Below are positions 16,181 through 25,447 of a stretch of 64,000 bases of DNA, in pieces. The notes beneath the pieces were generated by a model. It was not told where the DNA came from. It did no database searches and worked only from the letters and a program-made list of their open reading frames with translations. The stretch comes from Vallicoccus soli. Its GTDB lineage: Bacteria > Actinomycetota > Actinomycetes > Motilibacterales > Motilibacteraceae. The position numbers were made by a program, and so were the translations under genes. Position 1 is the first letter of the stretch. Each line of letters starts with the position of its first letter. The stretch spans positions 1 to 64,000 of the forward strand of contig NZ_QZEZ01000004.1 of assembly GCF_003594885.1 (NCBI RefSeq), in the 5' to 3' direction.

Positions 16181-16225
16181 AACTGATGTACGGTCCGTCA
16201 CGACCTGCCGCCAACTGAGATGTAG
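16181..16225. promoter_or_regulatory. Candidate T4SS operon operator, paired motif
   Basis: Two related elements, AACTGATGTA at 16181-16190 and AACTGAGATGTAG at 16213-16225, lie 32 bp apart (three helical turns), directly before the first T4SS gene. The second differs in one base from 3075-3087 in the int/xre region. A TTGACC at 16164-16169 could be a -35 box. GTTGA...TCAAC around 16163-16183 is an inverted pair. Confidence 0.4.
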
Positions 16226-16234
16226 AGGTTCGCG

Positions 16235-16750
16235 ATGGCTCCTGCAGTGCCGGCTCACGACGGGCCCGCGGCGCTGGTCGTGCGATGTGTTGGCGGATCG
16301 GGGGCTACGACGCTGACCACCGCGCTGGTCCGTGTCGGCGTCCTGGCCGTCGAGAGAGAGGTCCACCACGGCGCCGCCCGTGACGTCGTGCTGGTCACGC
16401 GCTCGACCGCGGCAGGACTGCACCGTGCGGTCCTGCGGACGCAGGCGCTCCTGCGAGAGCCCGCTGTGCGCGTGCACCTGGCGGTCGTCGCCGACGGCGT
16501 CGGCCCGATGCCGCTGGCAGCTCGGGCTCGTCTGCGGAGCCTGCGGCCCCACATGGCCAGCGTCACGACCGTGCCCTACGTCGCGCGCTGGCGCTACGTC
16601 GACGAGGACACCAACAGGCCGCTGCCCGCGGACTACGAACGGGCTCTGCACCGCATCGCGGCGGCCCTCGACCACCCCCGCGACTCACCCGGCGCGGCCC
16701 GTTCCTCCGGGTCCGGCGCCCAACCCGCACGAGAGGACGTCCCGGCATGA
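16235..16750 (+). CDS. DUF6668-like P-loop protein, first gene of the T4SS operon
   Basis: A 171-residue protein with a Walker-A-like GGSGATTLTTAL at 19-30 (the lysine is replaced by Ala/Thr, so nucleotide hydrolysis is doubtful). Then come VVLVTRSTAAGLHRA, VHLAVVADGVGPMPLAARARLRSL and VPYVARWRYVDE. This order is that of the small ParA/MinD-like DUF6668 proteins that precede actinobacterial T4SS genes. The C-terminal 25 residues are disordered. Its stop overlaps the start of the VirB2-like gene (ATGA), so it heads the transfer operon. A likely role is positioning or regulation of the machine. Confidence 0.7.
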   Translation: MAPAVPAHDGPAALVVRCVGGSGATTLTTALVRVGVLAVEREVHHGAARDVVLVTRSTAAGLHRAVLRTQALLREPAVRVHLAVVADGVGPMPLAARARLRSLRPHMASVTTVPYVARWRYVDEDTNRPLPADYERALHRIAAALDHPRDSPGAARSSGSGAQPAREDVPA

Positions 16751-17019
16751 AGTCCCGCCTGCTCGCTGCTGTACCCAACCCCGCGCCGCAGGCGCCCCCC
16801 GGTCTCGGCGACGCCGCCGACACGCTCCTCGGGTGGATGAAGTGGGGCGGGCTCGTCGCCGGCGTCGCCGGCCTCATCATCTGCGCCATCATGATGATGG
16901 TCGGGCGCCGCAACCGTTCGTCCACGGCGGCCGACGGCGCTGCGGGCATCCCCTGGGTGCTGGCCGGGCTCACCGTCATCGCCTTCTCCGCCGGCCTCGT
17001 CGGCGCCGTCGCCGGCTGA
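16747..17019 (+). CDS. VirB2/TrbC-like small membrane protein (pilin-like)
   Basis: A 90-residue protein with a short N-terminal leader region, an amphipathic GDAADTLLGWMKW, and two hydrophobic helices (GGLVAGVAGLIICAIMMMV and IPWVLAGLTVIAFSAGLVGAVAG) joined by a basic loop. Size, two-helix topology and position directly before VirB8- and VirB6-like genes fit the VirB2-type subunit of gram-positive T4SS. No pilus need be formed in this group. Start overlaps the previous stop. Confidence 0.7.
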   Translation: MKSRLLAAVPNPAPQAPPGLGDAADTLLGWMKWGGLVAGVAGLIICAIMMMVGRRNRSSTAADGAAGIPWVLAGLTVIAFSAGLVGAVAG

Positions 17020-17026
17020 CCTGAAC

Positions 17027-17731
17027 ATGGCCACCAACTCGACAGCCAAGCGCCGGGCGCTGGCCCTGAGCGGGGTCGTCGCACTCGTCGCGGGCGCCAG
17101 TCTCGTCCTGCAGCGCGGCGACGCGCAGCAGCGGAGTGGCAATCCCTCGCCTCGGACGTCGGCTAGTGCTGCAGCGCCTGCGCCGTCCGCAGCTGACGTG
17201 GCATGGGTCGACTACCTGGGCGTGCAGCTGCCCGTGTCGCGGATGGCAGGACCCGCCATCCTGCAGCGCGGACGCGCCGCCGGGTTCGCTCCGACTGACC
17301 TCGGCGCGGCGCTGGCCGCCGTGCACTTGCTGGTCCGCGCGTCACCGAGCCCTGGGCCGGCCGTGTTCGGACCGACCCTCGTGGAGCAGGTGGTGGGCCC
17401 GGACAGCCAGGCGCTTGTCAAGTCCGTCGAGCGCGACTACGCGACCGTCCTGCAGCAGTCGGCGTTGCCCGCTGGCGCCGCGGTCCAGGGCGGCCGGCTC
17501 GAGCTCCTGGGCTACCGCATCGCCGGCGGCTCGTCAGGCGTTCGCCAGGTCACGCTCGTCGAGCGGGCTCCTGACGCCAACGGCGTGGGGCAGACGTACG
17601 AGGTCGCGGTCGACGTCCAGTGGGTCGACGGCGACTGGCGCCTCGTCGCCCCCCGGGACGGCAGGTGGGAAAACGCCTTCACATGGCTGGACGTCGCCCC
17701 TCAGCCGTACCTCGTCTTCGGCGGTGCCTGA
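17027..17731 (+). CDS. VirB8/TcpC-like T4SS protein
   Basis: A 234-residue protein with a short cytoplasmic basic stretch, one N-terminal transmembrane helix (LALSGVVALVAGASLVL) and a Ser/Ala/Pro-rich linker. An exported domain of about 170 residues follows (DLGAALAAVHLLVRASPSPGPAVFG ... VQWVDGDWRLVAPRDGRW). The ending WxxGDWRL in a beta-rich domain is that of NTF2-like T4SS assembly proteins. It lies between VirB2-like and VirB6-like genes, 7 bp after the former and overlapping the latter by one base (TGATG). Confidence 0.65.
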   Translation: MATNSTAKRRALALSGVVALVAGASLVLQRGDAQQRSGNPSPRTSASAAAPAPSAADVAWVDYLGVQLPVSRMAGPAILQRGRAAGFAPTDLGAALAAVHLLVRASPSPGPAVFGPTLVEQVVGPDSQALVKSVERDYATVLQQSALPAGAAVQGGRLELLGYRIAGGSSGVRQVTLVERAPDANGVGQTYEVAVDVQWVDGDWRLVAPRDGRWENAFTWLDVAPQPYLVFGGA

Positions 17732-18915
17732 TGCCGTGCATCCCCACGATCCCGGCGACGTGCGCCGTCGCCGACGACCTCATCGGCGCTGCTGCGGGCG
17801 CCGCGGCCGGCGCCGCCGGTGACGCCGCCGCCGACACCCTCGGCAACTCCTTCGCCGACGCGATGCGCGAGGGCGCGGCGTGGGTCATCCGCACCACGAT
17901 CGGCTGGTGGATCGACGTCCCTGCCGTGGACCTCACCGAGACACCGGTCGACGACATCCGCGGCTACCTGTGGTGGCTGGCCCTCGCTGTCGCCGCCGCC
18001 GGGGTCGCCTGGCAGGGCCTGCGCATGGCGATCAGCCGCAAGCCCGACCCTCTCGTCGACATCGGCCGCGGCCTCGTGACGCTGGCCCTGTGGGCCGGCA
18101 TCGGCGTGGCCGGGCCGGCAGCCGCCCTGCGTGCCGGCGACGCCTTCTCGTCCTGGGTCCTCGAGGAGGCCTCGCGCGGCCAGGTCGCAGACCGGCTCGT
18201 CCGGCTCGCCGGGCTCGGCGGCGTCGACTCCGCCGGCGCCGTCATCCTCTTCGGGCTGGTCATGATGGTCGCCGGGATCGTGCAGGCCGTCATCATGGTC
18301 TTCCGCGAGGGCGCTGTGGTGATCCTCGCCGGCGTCGTGGTCCTGGCCGCGGCCGGCAACTTCACCGCCTACGGGCGTCCCTGGCTGATGAAGGTCCTCA
18401 CCTGGATGGTGGCCCTCATCGCCTACAAGCCGGTCGCCGCACTCGTCTACGCCACCGCGCTGACCCTCGCTGGCGAGGGTGAGGACCCGCGCACCGTCGT
18501 CGTCGGCCTCACGATGATGGCGCTGAGCATCGTCGCGCTCCCCGCTCTCATGAAGTTCTTCACCTGGGCGGGTGGCACCGCGAGCGGCATCGGCGGTGCG
18601 GCGGCCCTGGTCGGTATCACCGCGGCCGGGATCCAGACCGCGGCCGCCATCAAGGGCGGCATGGTCGGGGGCGCTGCGGGCGCCCAAGCCGCGCAGCTGC
18701 GGCAGGACCTCGGCCCCGCTGCGGGCCCCGCAGGCTCCACAGGCGCTGGCCCGAGCGGTGCCGGTGGCTACTCCGGCCCGGCCATGGTCGTCGCGGCCCC
18801 TCCCGCTGCTTCAGCCACTACCGCGGCAAGCAGCGGCCCGGAGTCAGCGTCCGCTCGCACCGCCGCCGCCAGTCGTGGTGCCGCTCGTTCGACCGAGAAG
18901 GGGCACCAGCAGTGA
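17731..18915 (+). CDS. VirB6/TrbL-like polytopic T4SS channel protein
   Basis: A 394-residue protein. The ATG at 17731 overlaps the previous stop (TGATG), which decides the start over an upstream frame extension. An Ala/Gly N-terminus is followed by WVIRTTIGWWIDVPAVDL and six or more transmembrane helices (about residues 75-310). It ends in an Ala/Gly/Ser/Pro-rich hydrophilic tail. This is the SCO6881-type arrangement of actinobacterial VirB6 homologues. It would form the inner-membrane channel with the SCO6880 and VirB4-like products. Its stop overlaps the next start (18912-18915). Confidence 0.8.
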   Translation: MPCIPTIPATCAVADDLIGAAAGAAAGAAGDAAADTLGNSFADAMREGAAWVIRTTIGWWIDVPAVDLTETPVDDIRGYLWWLALAVAAAGVAWQGLRMAISRKPDPLVDIGRGLVTLALWAGIGVAGPAAALRAGDAFSSWVLEEASRGQVADRLVRLAGLGGVDSAGAVILFGLVMMVAGIVQAVIMVFREGAVVILAGVVVLAAAGNFTAYGRPWLMKVLTWMVALIAYKPVAALVYATALTLAGEGEDPRTVVVGLTMMALSIVALPALMKFFTWAGGTASGIGGAAALVGITAAGIQTAAAIKGGMVGGAAGAQAAQLRQDLGPAAGPAGSTGAGPSGAGGYSGPAMVVAAPPAASATTAASSGPESASARTAAASRGAARSTEKGHQQ

Positions 18916-20411
18916 GCGCGAGCAGCCTGCAGTCCTCGATCCCCGTGCGCACGTACGGCGGCTGGCGCCGCACCCGCGGCATCGGCCTCTTCGGCCTCGG
19001 CGCCGGCACCAGCGTCGTCGTCATGGGATGCGTCGTCGTGCCGCTCATCGCCGTCGGCTTCTCCCTGTCCGCCGGACTCGCGACCGCCGCACCAGCGCTC
19101 GTCGTCGCGGGCCTCACCCTCGCGCGCTGGGACGGCGTCCCCCTCGCGCACGTCGTCCAACGCCGCCTGCACTGGTGGTGGGCATCCGCACGCGGCTGGA
19201 CCACGCTGCGCGCCAGCACCGTCGTCGACCACTCGGGCGCCTGGACACTACCAGGCCCGCTCGCCGCGACCCGCCTCCTCGAGGTCGAGGACGGACGCGG
19301 CGGCACCTTCGGCGTCGTGCACGACCAGCGGGCGGGCCACCTGACGGCGACGCTGCGGTGCGCCGCGACGTCCACGTGGCTCGTCGACGGCTCCGACGCC
19401 GACGGATGGGTGTCGAACTGGCACGCCTGGCTCGCCTCCCGCGGGTTCGACCCACTCGTCGCTTGGGTCGGCGTCACCGTCGAGACCGCTCCCGAGCCCG
19501 GCTCCACCCTCGTCGGAAACGTGCACCGCCGCCTCGAGCCCAGCGCGCCGCCCGACGTGCGCCGGCTCATGGACGAGCTGGTCTCCCGCTCCCCGGCGGC
19601 CGCCGCCGACGTCGACACCCGCGTCTCGGTGACCTTTGACCCGGCCCGTGCCGCTGAGCGGCTGCCCGACCTCGCCGACCAGGCCGCCGAGGTGTCCCGC
19701 GCCCTCAACGGCATGGAGTCCGCCCTCGGCGAGTGCGGCGTCTCGGTCCTCGGCCGCGCCAGGGCCCACGAGCTCGCCGGCGTCCTGCGCACCGCCTACG
19801 ACCCGCGCAGCCGCGGCGAGGTGAACCGCATCGTCGAGGACACCGCCGACCCGCAGACCCTGCTGCAGTGGACCGAGGCCGGCCCGGTGGCCGCCGACGA
19901 GGGCTGGGACACCTACCGGCACGACTCCGGGCTGTCGGTGTCCTGGGCCTGGCACGAGGCGCCGCGCCAGCAGGTCACCTCCGACGTCATGACCCGACTG
20001 CTCGCACCGGGACGACACCCGAAGCGGGTCACGATGCTCTACCGGCCGCTGCCCGCCGGTCAGGCCGCGCGACTGCTCGAGGACCAGGTCAACGCCGCCG
20101 CGTTCCGCGAGGCGTACCGGCGCACCCAGGGCCGCGACGCCACCGCCCGGGACCAAGCCGACCGCGACCAGGCCGTCGCCGCGGCCCGTGAGGAGGCGAT
20201 GGGCGCCGGGGTCGTCCTCATGAGCCTGTACGTCACCGTCACGGTCACCGACCCCGACGAGCTTCCCGCCGCGGTCGCCGACGTCGAGGCCCGCGCCGAC
20301 CAGTCCAAGATCCGGCTGCGCCGCCTGTACGGCTCGCAGGCCGCCGGCTTCGCCGCCACCCTCCCGGCCGGCGTGCACCCCCAGCACCTCGCCGACCGCG
20401 GCCTCCGCTGA
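18912..20411 (+). CDS. SCO6880-family T4SS protein
   Basis: A 499-residue protein. The N-terminal segment SIPVRTYGGWRRTRGIGLFGLGAG, followed by two adjacent transmembrane helices (about 30-75), is diagnostic of SCO6880 proteins. The rest is the soluble VirB4 N-terminal-like domain with no P-loop. In these systems the ATPase half is a separate gene, which follows here 16 bp downstream. Together the two make the equivalent of one VirB4/TraE. The start overlaps the previous stop by four bases. Confidence 0.85.
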   Translation: MSASSLQSSIPVRTYGGWRRTRGIGLFGLGAGTSVVVMGCVVVPLIAVGFSLSAGLATAAPALVVAGLTLARWDGVPLAHVVQRRLHWWWASARGWTTLRASTVVDHSGAWTLPGPLAATRLLEVEDGRGGTFGVVHDQRAGHLTATLRCAATSTWLVDGSDADGWVSNWHAWLASRGFDPLVAWVGVTVETAPEPGSTLVGNVHRRLEPSAPPDVRRLMDELVSRSPAAAADVDTRVSVTFDPARAAERLPDLADQAAEVSRALNGMESALGECGVSVLGRARAHELAGVLRTAYDPRSRGEVNRIVEDTADPQTLLQWTEAGPVAADEGWDTYRHDSGLSVSWAWHEAPRQQVTSDVMTRLLAPGRHPKRVTMLYRPLPAGQAARLLEDQVNAAAFREAYRRTQGRDATARDQADRDQAVAAAREEAMGAGVVLMSLYVTVTVTDPDELPAAVADVEARADQSKIRLRRLYGSQAAGFAATLPAGVHPQHLADRGLR

Positions 20412-20427
20412 TCTCCGGGAGCCACTC

Positions 20428-21873
20428 ATGCGTACCCGCACACCGCTCATCGCCCCACCTTGGGGCTGGCGCCGCGCTGGTGGCGGCCGGCTCGCCCACG
20501 TCTCCCGCGCCCCCGAGTACCAGGCCACCACGGTGCAGGCCTGCGGGCTCTACCCGTTCGTCGCCGGCTCCGGCTCACCGTCGGTCGGGGTGCCGTTCGG
20601 TCGGCACATGATGTGGGGCGAGGTCGTGTGCCTCGACCCCTTCGCCTGGCTCGACACCGGTCTGGTCACCAACCGCGGTCTGACGCTGCTCGGGCAGCCC
20701 GGCACCGGCAAGAGCTCCGCGCTGAAGCGGCTGTCGCGCGGGCTCATGGCGTACGGGGTGGTGCCGCTGTTCCTCGGCGACCTCAAGCCCGACTACTCCT
20801 CGGTAGTCCGCAGCGCGGGCGGGCAGGTCATCCGGGTCGGGCGTGGCTTGGACCGGCTGAACCCGCTGGACTCCGGGCCGCTCGGGCGCGCCCTCGCCCG
20901 GACGAGCGGGCAGAGCGCGCAGCGCCTGCGCGCGGAGGTCCGCGGCCGACGGCTGTCCGCGACCCTCGCGCTGTGCACGCTGGTGCGCCGGAACAGCCCG
21001 ATGAGCAACGGCGAGGAGATCGTCCTCGGCGCCGCGGTGGACCTGCTCGCGGACCGGCTGCCGGCGGTGCAGGACCCGACGATCCCCGACGTGCTCGCCC
21101 TGGTCCGCGAGGCGCCGGACCGGCTGCGGGCCGCGGCCGAGGTGGAGACGCTCGCGGAGTACCGGGCCGAGACCAAGCCGCTGCGCCAGACCCTCGGCCT
21201 GCTGTGCGAGGGCTCGCTCAAGGGCGTGTTCGACGGACCGACGTCGCGGCCCATCGACCTCGACGCCCCCGCGGTGAGCGTGGACATCAGCCAGGTCGCC
21301 GCCTCCGGGGACACCCTGGTGGCCGCGGCGATGCTCTCGACCTGGTCGTACGGCTTCGCCATGATCGACGCCTCCGCCGCCCTCGCCGAAGCGGGACTCG
21401 CCCCGCGCCGGCGGTACTTCGCGGTAATGGACGAGCTGTGGCGGGCGCTGCGCGGCGCCCCCGGACTCGTCGACCACGCCGACGCCCTTACCCGCGTCTA
21501 CCGCGGCAAGGACGTCGCGCACGCCATGGCCACCCACGGCATGCAGGACCTCGACGCCCTGCCCAGCGAGGAGGACCGGGCTAAGGCCCGAGGCTTCGTC
21601 GAGCGCAACGCCATCACCGTGCTCGCCGGGCTACCGCCGCGCGAGCTCGACGACGTCACCCGCGTCGTCCCGCTGTCCGCTCAGGAGAAGCGCATGGTCG
21701 CCTCCTGGTCCGCCCCGGAGTCCTGGCAGCCAGGCGCCCGCCACCCCGGCCGCGGGAAGTACCTCATCAAGACCGGTCAGCGCGTGGGCATCCCCGTCGA
21801 GCTTGAGTACGTCGCCGACGAGGCCCACCTCTACAACACCGACGCGCCACGGCCCGTCGGGGACGTCTCGTGA
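20428..21873 (+). CDS. VirB4-like T4SS ATPase
   Basis: A 481-residue ATPase with Walker A GQPGTGKSS at 89-97 and Walker B YFAVMDELW near residue 330. Conserved intervening blocks such as LFLGDLKPDYSSVVRSAGGQVIRVG and LNPLD are typical of VirB4/TraE-type motors. The mostly cytoplasmic protein would energise assembly and substrate movement. It follows SCO6880, which supplies the missing N-terminal part. Its stop overlaps the start of the coupling protein (ATGA). Confidence 0.9.
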   Translation: MRTRTPLIAPPWGWRRAGGGRLAHVSRAPEYQATTVQACGLYPFVAGSGSPSVGVPFGRHMMWGEVVCLDPFAWLDTGLVTNRGLTLLGQPGTGKSSALKRLSRGLMAYGVVPLFLGDLKPDYSSVVRSAGGQVIRVGRGLDRLNPLDSGPLGRALARTSGQSAQRLRAEVRGRRLSATLALCTLVRRNSPMSNGEEIVLGAAVDLLADRLPAVQDPTIPDVLALVREAPDRLRAAAEVETLAEYRAETKPLRQTLGLLCEGSLKGVFDGPTSRPIDLDAPAVSVDISQVAASGDTLVAAAMLSTWSYGFAMIDASAALAEAGLAPRRRYFAVMDELWRALRGAPGLVDHADALTRVYRGKDVAHAMATHGMQDLDALPSEEDRAKARGFVERNAITVLAGLPPRELDDVTRVVPLSAQEKRMVASWSAPESWQPGARHPGRGKYLIKTGQRVGIPVELEYVADEAHLYNTDAPRPVGDVS

Positions 21874-23675
21874 CCCGGCCGCTGGAGCCCCGCGTCGGGA
21901 TGCTCCCGCCGGGCACCGGCCTGCCGTTCACGCTACTCGGGCTCGCCTGGGGCGGCGTCGGGCTGCTCGGGCTCCTGTACGGCGCCGGGGCGACAGCGTC
22001 TTGGCTCACCGGCCACGGCTGGCACGTCCCGCCCCTCCGGGCCGCGGCTGTCGACCGGTTGCTCGAGGGCGGTCCGGCGACGCTGTGGCCGCAGGTCCCG
22101 GTCGGCCTGGTCTGGTCGCTCGCGGCGATCGCCGTGCTCGCCGTGGGTGCTCCCGTCCTCGTCGCCGCGGCGCGCCTGCAACGGGGTCAGCGCGAGCGGA
22201 GCCTCGAGCGCTCGCTCAGCGGCGGCGGACGGCTCGTCGCGATGACGCCTCATGGTGTCGCCGAGCGCGCCCCTCGGCTGCGCGTTTCTCTGCAGGCCAC
22301 GCCCGTCCGGCGCATTGCCCCACGGGACGCGGGGGTGCCGCTGGGCCGGCTCGGGCGTCGTGGCCCGGAGCTGCGTGCCTCCTGGGAGGACGTCCAGCTG
22401 GCGGTGATGGCCCCGCGCGCGGGCAAGACAACCTCCCTCGCGGTCCCGGCGGTGCTCGACGCCCCGGGCGCGGTAGTGGCGACGAGCAACAAGGCCGACC
22501 TCTGGGCCGCCACCGCCGCGCTGCGCGCGCAGGACACCGACGAGCCCGTGTGGGTCTTCGATCCACAGGGCATCGCCGCGACGCCCCGGACGTGGTGGTG
22601 GAACCCGCTGCGCGGGCTCGACACCGTCGAGGAGGCGTCCCGCCTCGCCGGGCACTTCATCCAGGAGGTCCGGGGAGACAAGAACGGCCGCGACTTCTGG
22701 ACCTCCGCTGCACACGATCTGCTCACCGGCCTGCTCCTGGCCGCCGCGGCGGGACGACGCCCGCTCGACGAGGTGTACGAGTGGCTCAACGACCCCGTCA
22801 TCCCCACGCCGGCGATGCTGCTGCGCGAGGCCGGCCACCCGGCCGCCGCCGCCTCCCTCGCCGGGCGGCAGAACGGCGCTCCGGAGACTCGCGACGGCAT
22901 CTACGAGACCGCCCGGACCGCCGCGCAGTGCCTCCGCGACCCGCGGATCATGGCCTGGGTCAGCCCAGACCAGGCCGCGCGCGTCCGTCTCGACGAGTTC
23001 GACACCGCGCGTTTCGCGTCCTCGCGGCAGACGCTCTACCTGCTGAGCAAGGACGGCGCCGGCGCAGCAGCTCCGCTGGTCGCTGCCCTCACGGACCGCG
23101 TCATGCGCGACGCCGTGCGCGTCGCCGAACGCCGCGGGGGCCGCCTCGACCCCCCGATGGTCGTCGTCCTCGATGAGGCCGCGAACGTCTGCCGGATCAG
23201 CGACCTGCCCGACTTGTACTCCCACCTCGGCAGCCGCGGCGTCGTCCCCCTGACCATCCTGCAGTCCTACCGCCAAGGCGTACGGATCTGGGGCGAGCCC
23301 GGTATGGACGCACTGTGGTCCGCAGCCACTGTCAAGCTGATCGGGGCCGGCATAGACGACGCCAAGCTCGCCGAGGATCTTTCCCGCCTCGTCGGCGAGC
23401 ACGACGTCTCCGTGCGCTCCTACTCCTACGGCTCGCGCCAGCGTAGCGACACCACAAGCCTTAGGCGCGAGCGCATCCTGCCCGCGGACAAAGTGCGCGC
23501 TCTGCCGCGTGGCACCGCACTGCTGCTCGCTACTGGCAACCCTCCCGCTCTGCTGCGCCTCACGCCCCACTACGCCAGCACTCGAGCGGACGCTGTCGCG
23601 ACAGCCGTACGAGCCGCCGACGGGCTCTTGGCCGAGCGGATGAGCCAGCTCCCGAACAACAGGCAGGAGCCATGA
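21870..23675 (+). CDS. VirD4/TraG-type coupling protein
   Basis: A 601-residue membrane ATPase. Two N-terminal transmembrane helices (about 18-45 and 78-102) anchor a TraG/VirD4 motor domain. Walker A is APRAGKTTS near 181-189, then SNKADLWAATAALR and VWVFDPQGIA. The helical all-alpha region includes RDFWTSAAHDLLTGLLLAAA, and Walker B is MVVVLDEAANVC near 430. A TraM-recognition-type region lies near ILQSYRQGVRIWGEPG. It would receive the relaxase-bound strand and feed it to the T4SS. A degraded fragment of a second such protein lies near the relaxase at 51.2 kb. Confidence 0.92.
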   Translation: MTRPLEPRVGMLPPGTGLPFTLLGLAWGGVGLLGLLYGAGATASWLTGHGWHVPPLRAAAVDRLLEGGPATLWPQVPVGLVWSLAAIAVLAVGAPVLVAAARLQRGQRERSLERSLSGGGRLVAMTPHGVAERAPRLRVSLQATPVRRIAPRDAGVPLGRLGRRGPELRASWEDVQLAVMAPRAGKTTSLAVPAVLDAPGAVVATSNKADLWAATAALRAQDTDEPVWVFDPQGIAATPRTWWWNPLRGLDTVEEASRLAGHFIQEVRGDKNGRDFWTSAAHDLLTGLLLAAAAGRRPLDEVYEWLNDPVIPTPAMLLREAGHPAAAASLAGRQNGAPETRDGIYETARTAAQCLRDPRIMAWVSPDQAARVRLDEFDTARFASSRQTLYLLSKDGAGAAAPLVAALTDRVMRDAVRVAERRGGRLDPPMVVVLDEAANVCRISDLPDLYSHLGSRGVVPLTILQSYRQGVRIWGEPGMDALWSAATVKLIGAGIDDAKLAEDLSRLVGEHDVSVRSYSYGSRQRSDTTSLRRERILPADKVRALPRGTALLLATGNPPALLRLTPHYASTRADAVATAVRAADGLLAERMSQLPNNRQEP

Positions 23676-23694
23676 CTGTGACGCAGGGGACGGG

Positions 23695-24126
23695 ATGAAC
23701 GGCGGTGCAGCAGGGAGCCCGACGTACGAGGCGGACGAGGTACTCGCACGCCTACGCCGCCTCGAGCTGCGCCTCGACGAGCTGGATGCGCTGGCCGCCG
23801 ACTACGCGAGGCAGGTTCCCGCCGGTCAGGCCTACGACGACGTACAGGCTTGGGTCGCCGACTTCTTCGCCCACCACTTTGTCCGACCTCTCGGAGGGGA
23901 GTGGCGATGGTGCCTCCGCTGGCAGGAGCACCCCGAGGCGCTCAGCCGCCTCACCGCACTCTGGCGCACGTGGGAGGTCCTGCGACGCGACGCCGACCTC
24001 GGCATGGCCACCTGGTACCGCGACTACCTCGACCCGCAGCTGGCCACCCTGCTGAGCAGTCGCGGGCCCTTCTCGCTCTGCTCAGAGGAGCGGCACGCCC
24101 TTCCTGGTCCGCTCCTCACGTACTGA
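23695..24126 (+). CDS. DUF4913 protein, last gene of the T4SS operon
   Basis: A 143-residue soluble protein. The block GEWRWCLRWQEHPEALSRLTALWRTWEVLRRD is the signature of DUF4913 proteins, which occur next to T4SS genes in actinobacterial conjugative elements. An N-terminal helix (about 13-45) precedes it, and DYLDPQLATLLSSRGPFSLC follows. The gap to the coupling protein gene is 19 bp, so it is co-transcribed. Function unknown; an association with the coupling protein is likely from gene order. Confidence 0.85.
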   Translation: MNGGAAGSPTYEADEVLARLRRLELRLDELDALAADYARQVPAGQAYDDVQAWVADFFAHHFVRPLGGEWRWCLRWQEHPEALSRLTALWRTWEVLRRDADLGMATWYRDYLDPQLATLLSSRGPFSLCSEERHALPGPLLTY

Positions 24127-24518
24127 CGGCAACGTGTGCCCCCGAGCGTGCGACCCGACCGCTCGCATGCGGGACCCCTCGTGAGTCGGATCTGCTGCGA
24201 GTCGCGCAGTGGCCGGCGGTGCTCCAGGGACCGTCCTGCTGCATTGGGCAACAACCCGAGGGCGCGCGAGATGCAGCGGGGATCAGCCCCGGCGGCCTGA
24301 CCGGCAGAAGGTCCGGCTTGGGACAGCACTGCTGCGAGCAGCGCGTCCTGCTCTAGAACCCACCGTTGATGGCGCGCAAGGGCGATCAGCCGCGGAACGC
24401 CCTGGATCGTGTGGCGCGCATCGGCGTGGGCGATGCGGCTGATCTCGGCGCGCTTCGTCCCGCCATGCTCCAGACGGAAGGCGACGATTCGGTCTGGCGC
24501 GCGGGCCCTCAGCGGTCG
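24127..24518. other. 392-bp gap between T4SS operon and cargo
   Basis: No frame looks coding and no clear hairpin terminator is seen. It marks the change from the transfer operon to cargo genes on the opposite strand. Confidence 0.4.
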
Positions 24519-25226
24519 TCAGCTGACGATCTCGCTGTCGTCCTCCTCGCCTCGAACCTGGCCCTTCAGCGCCGAGGGCGTATCTAGCCAGGCCTGTACG
24601 GCCTGGGAGACGAGGTGCGCGTTGACGACGTGCCCGCCGTCGAACTCGTGGTAGTCCACGCGGTACCCGTGCTTGCGGAGCCGGGTCACGACTCTGCGCC
24701 CGCAGAGATCGATCGGCAGCACGGCGTCGCTGGTGCCGTGCGACACCCAGATCCTGGGCTGCCCCACGGGCTCCAACGCTGCGTAGTACCCGGGCGAGAA
24801 CGCGAGAGCCTGCTCGACCAGATCCCCGTTGGCCAGGGACAGCGACAGCGCGTAGGAGCCGCCGTCGGAGAAGCCACCGAACGCCACCCGCCGCACGTCG
24901 TACGCGGACATGACCTCGTCGAGGCGGGCGTCGAGCGCCCGCACGTCTGGCCCGGTCCGCCCTTGCGCGAGGTCCCAGGTGGCGCGCCGCGAGCTTGGCA
25001 GCAGGACGAGGAGTCCATGCTCGGCGGCCACCGGCCTCAGCAGGGCTAGGCCGTCAGACGCTCGCGCGTTCGCGCCATGGAAGAACACCAGCAGCTCGCG
25101 CGGCGCCGGCTGCTGCGGCACCACCAGCAGGGAGCCACCGAACAGCGGACGCAGCCCCGGCGGCCAGGCCTGGCCCGTTCTCGCTGTGGGAGCCCTGCTG
25201 TGCAGGCGCGCGTCACTGCCGTCCAT
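24519..25226 (-). CDS. Alpha/beta hydrolase (phospholipase/carboxylesterase type)
   Basis: A 235-residue hydrolase. The oxyanion region is LLVFFHGANARASDG. The nucleophile elbow GFSDGGSYAL holds the Ser in a GxSxG pattern, and Asp is in GTSDAVLPI and His in FDGGHVVNA, giving a complete catalytic triad. It resembles the predicted esterases of the phospholipase/carboxylesterase (YpfH-like) group. There is no signal peptide, so it is probably cytosolic. It is divergent from the DUF1992 gene and has no evident partner in the ICE; it looks like acquired cargo. Confidence 0.85.
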   Translation of the reverse strand: MDGSDARLHSRAPTARTGQAWPPGLRPLFGGSLLVVPQQPAPRELLVFFHGANARASDGLALLRPVAAEHGLLVLLPSSRRATWDLAQGRTGPDVRALDARLDEVMSAYDVRRVAFGGFSDGGSYALSLSLANGDLVEQALAFSPGYYAALEPVGQPRIWVSHGTSDAVLPIDLCGRRVVTRLRKHGYRVDYHEFDGGHVVNAHLVSQAVQAWLDTPSALKGQVRGEEDDSEIVS

Positions 25227-25447
25227 CCCGCGGCTCTACCCACGACCGCGTTCTCCGGCACCTAGCGACCGCCTCCGGTCGGCTGCCCGCTCGCCGACCT
25301 GCCAGGCCCCGACGCGGGCCGGACCCTCTTGCCGGGGTGGCAAACGGGCTGGGATGTGCCGGCGCGCAGGCGCGAAGCTCCGGACGAGGCCGGGCGACCA
25401 GCGGCGCGGCCGGCGGCGTACCGACCGCCGCGGGGAAGGAGATCGCG

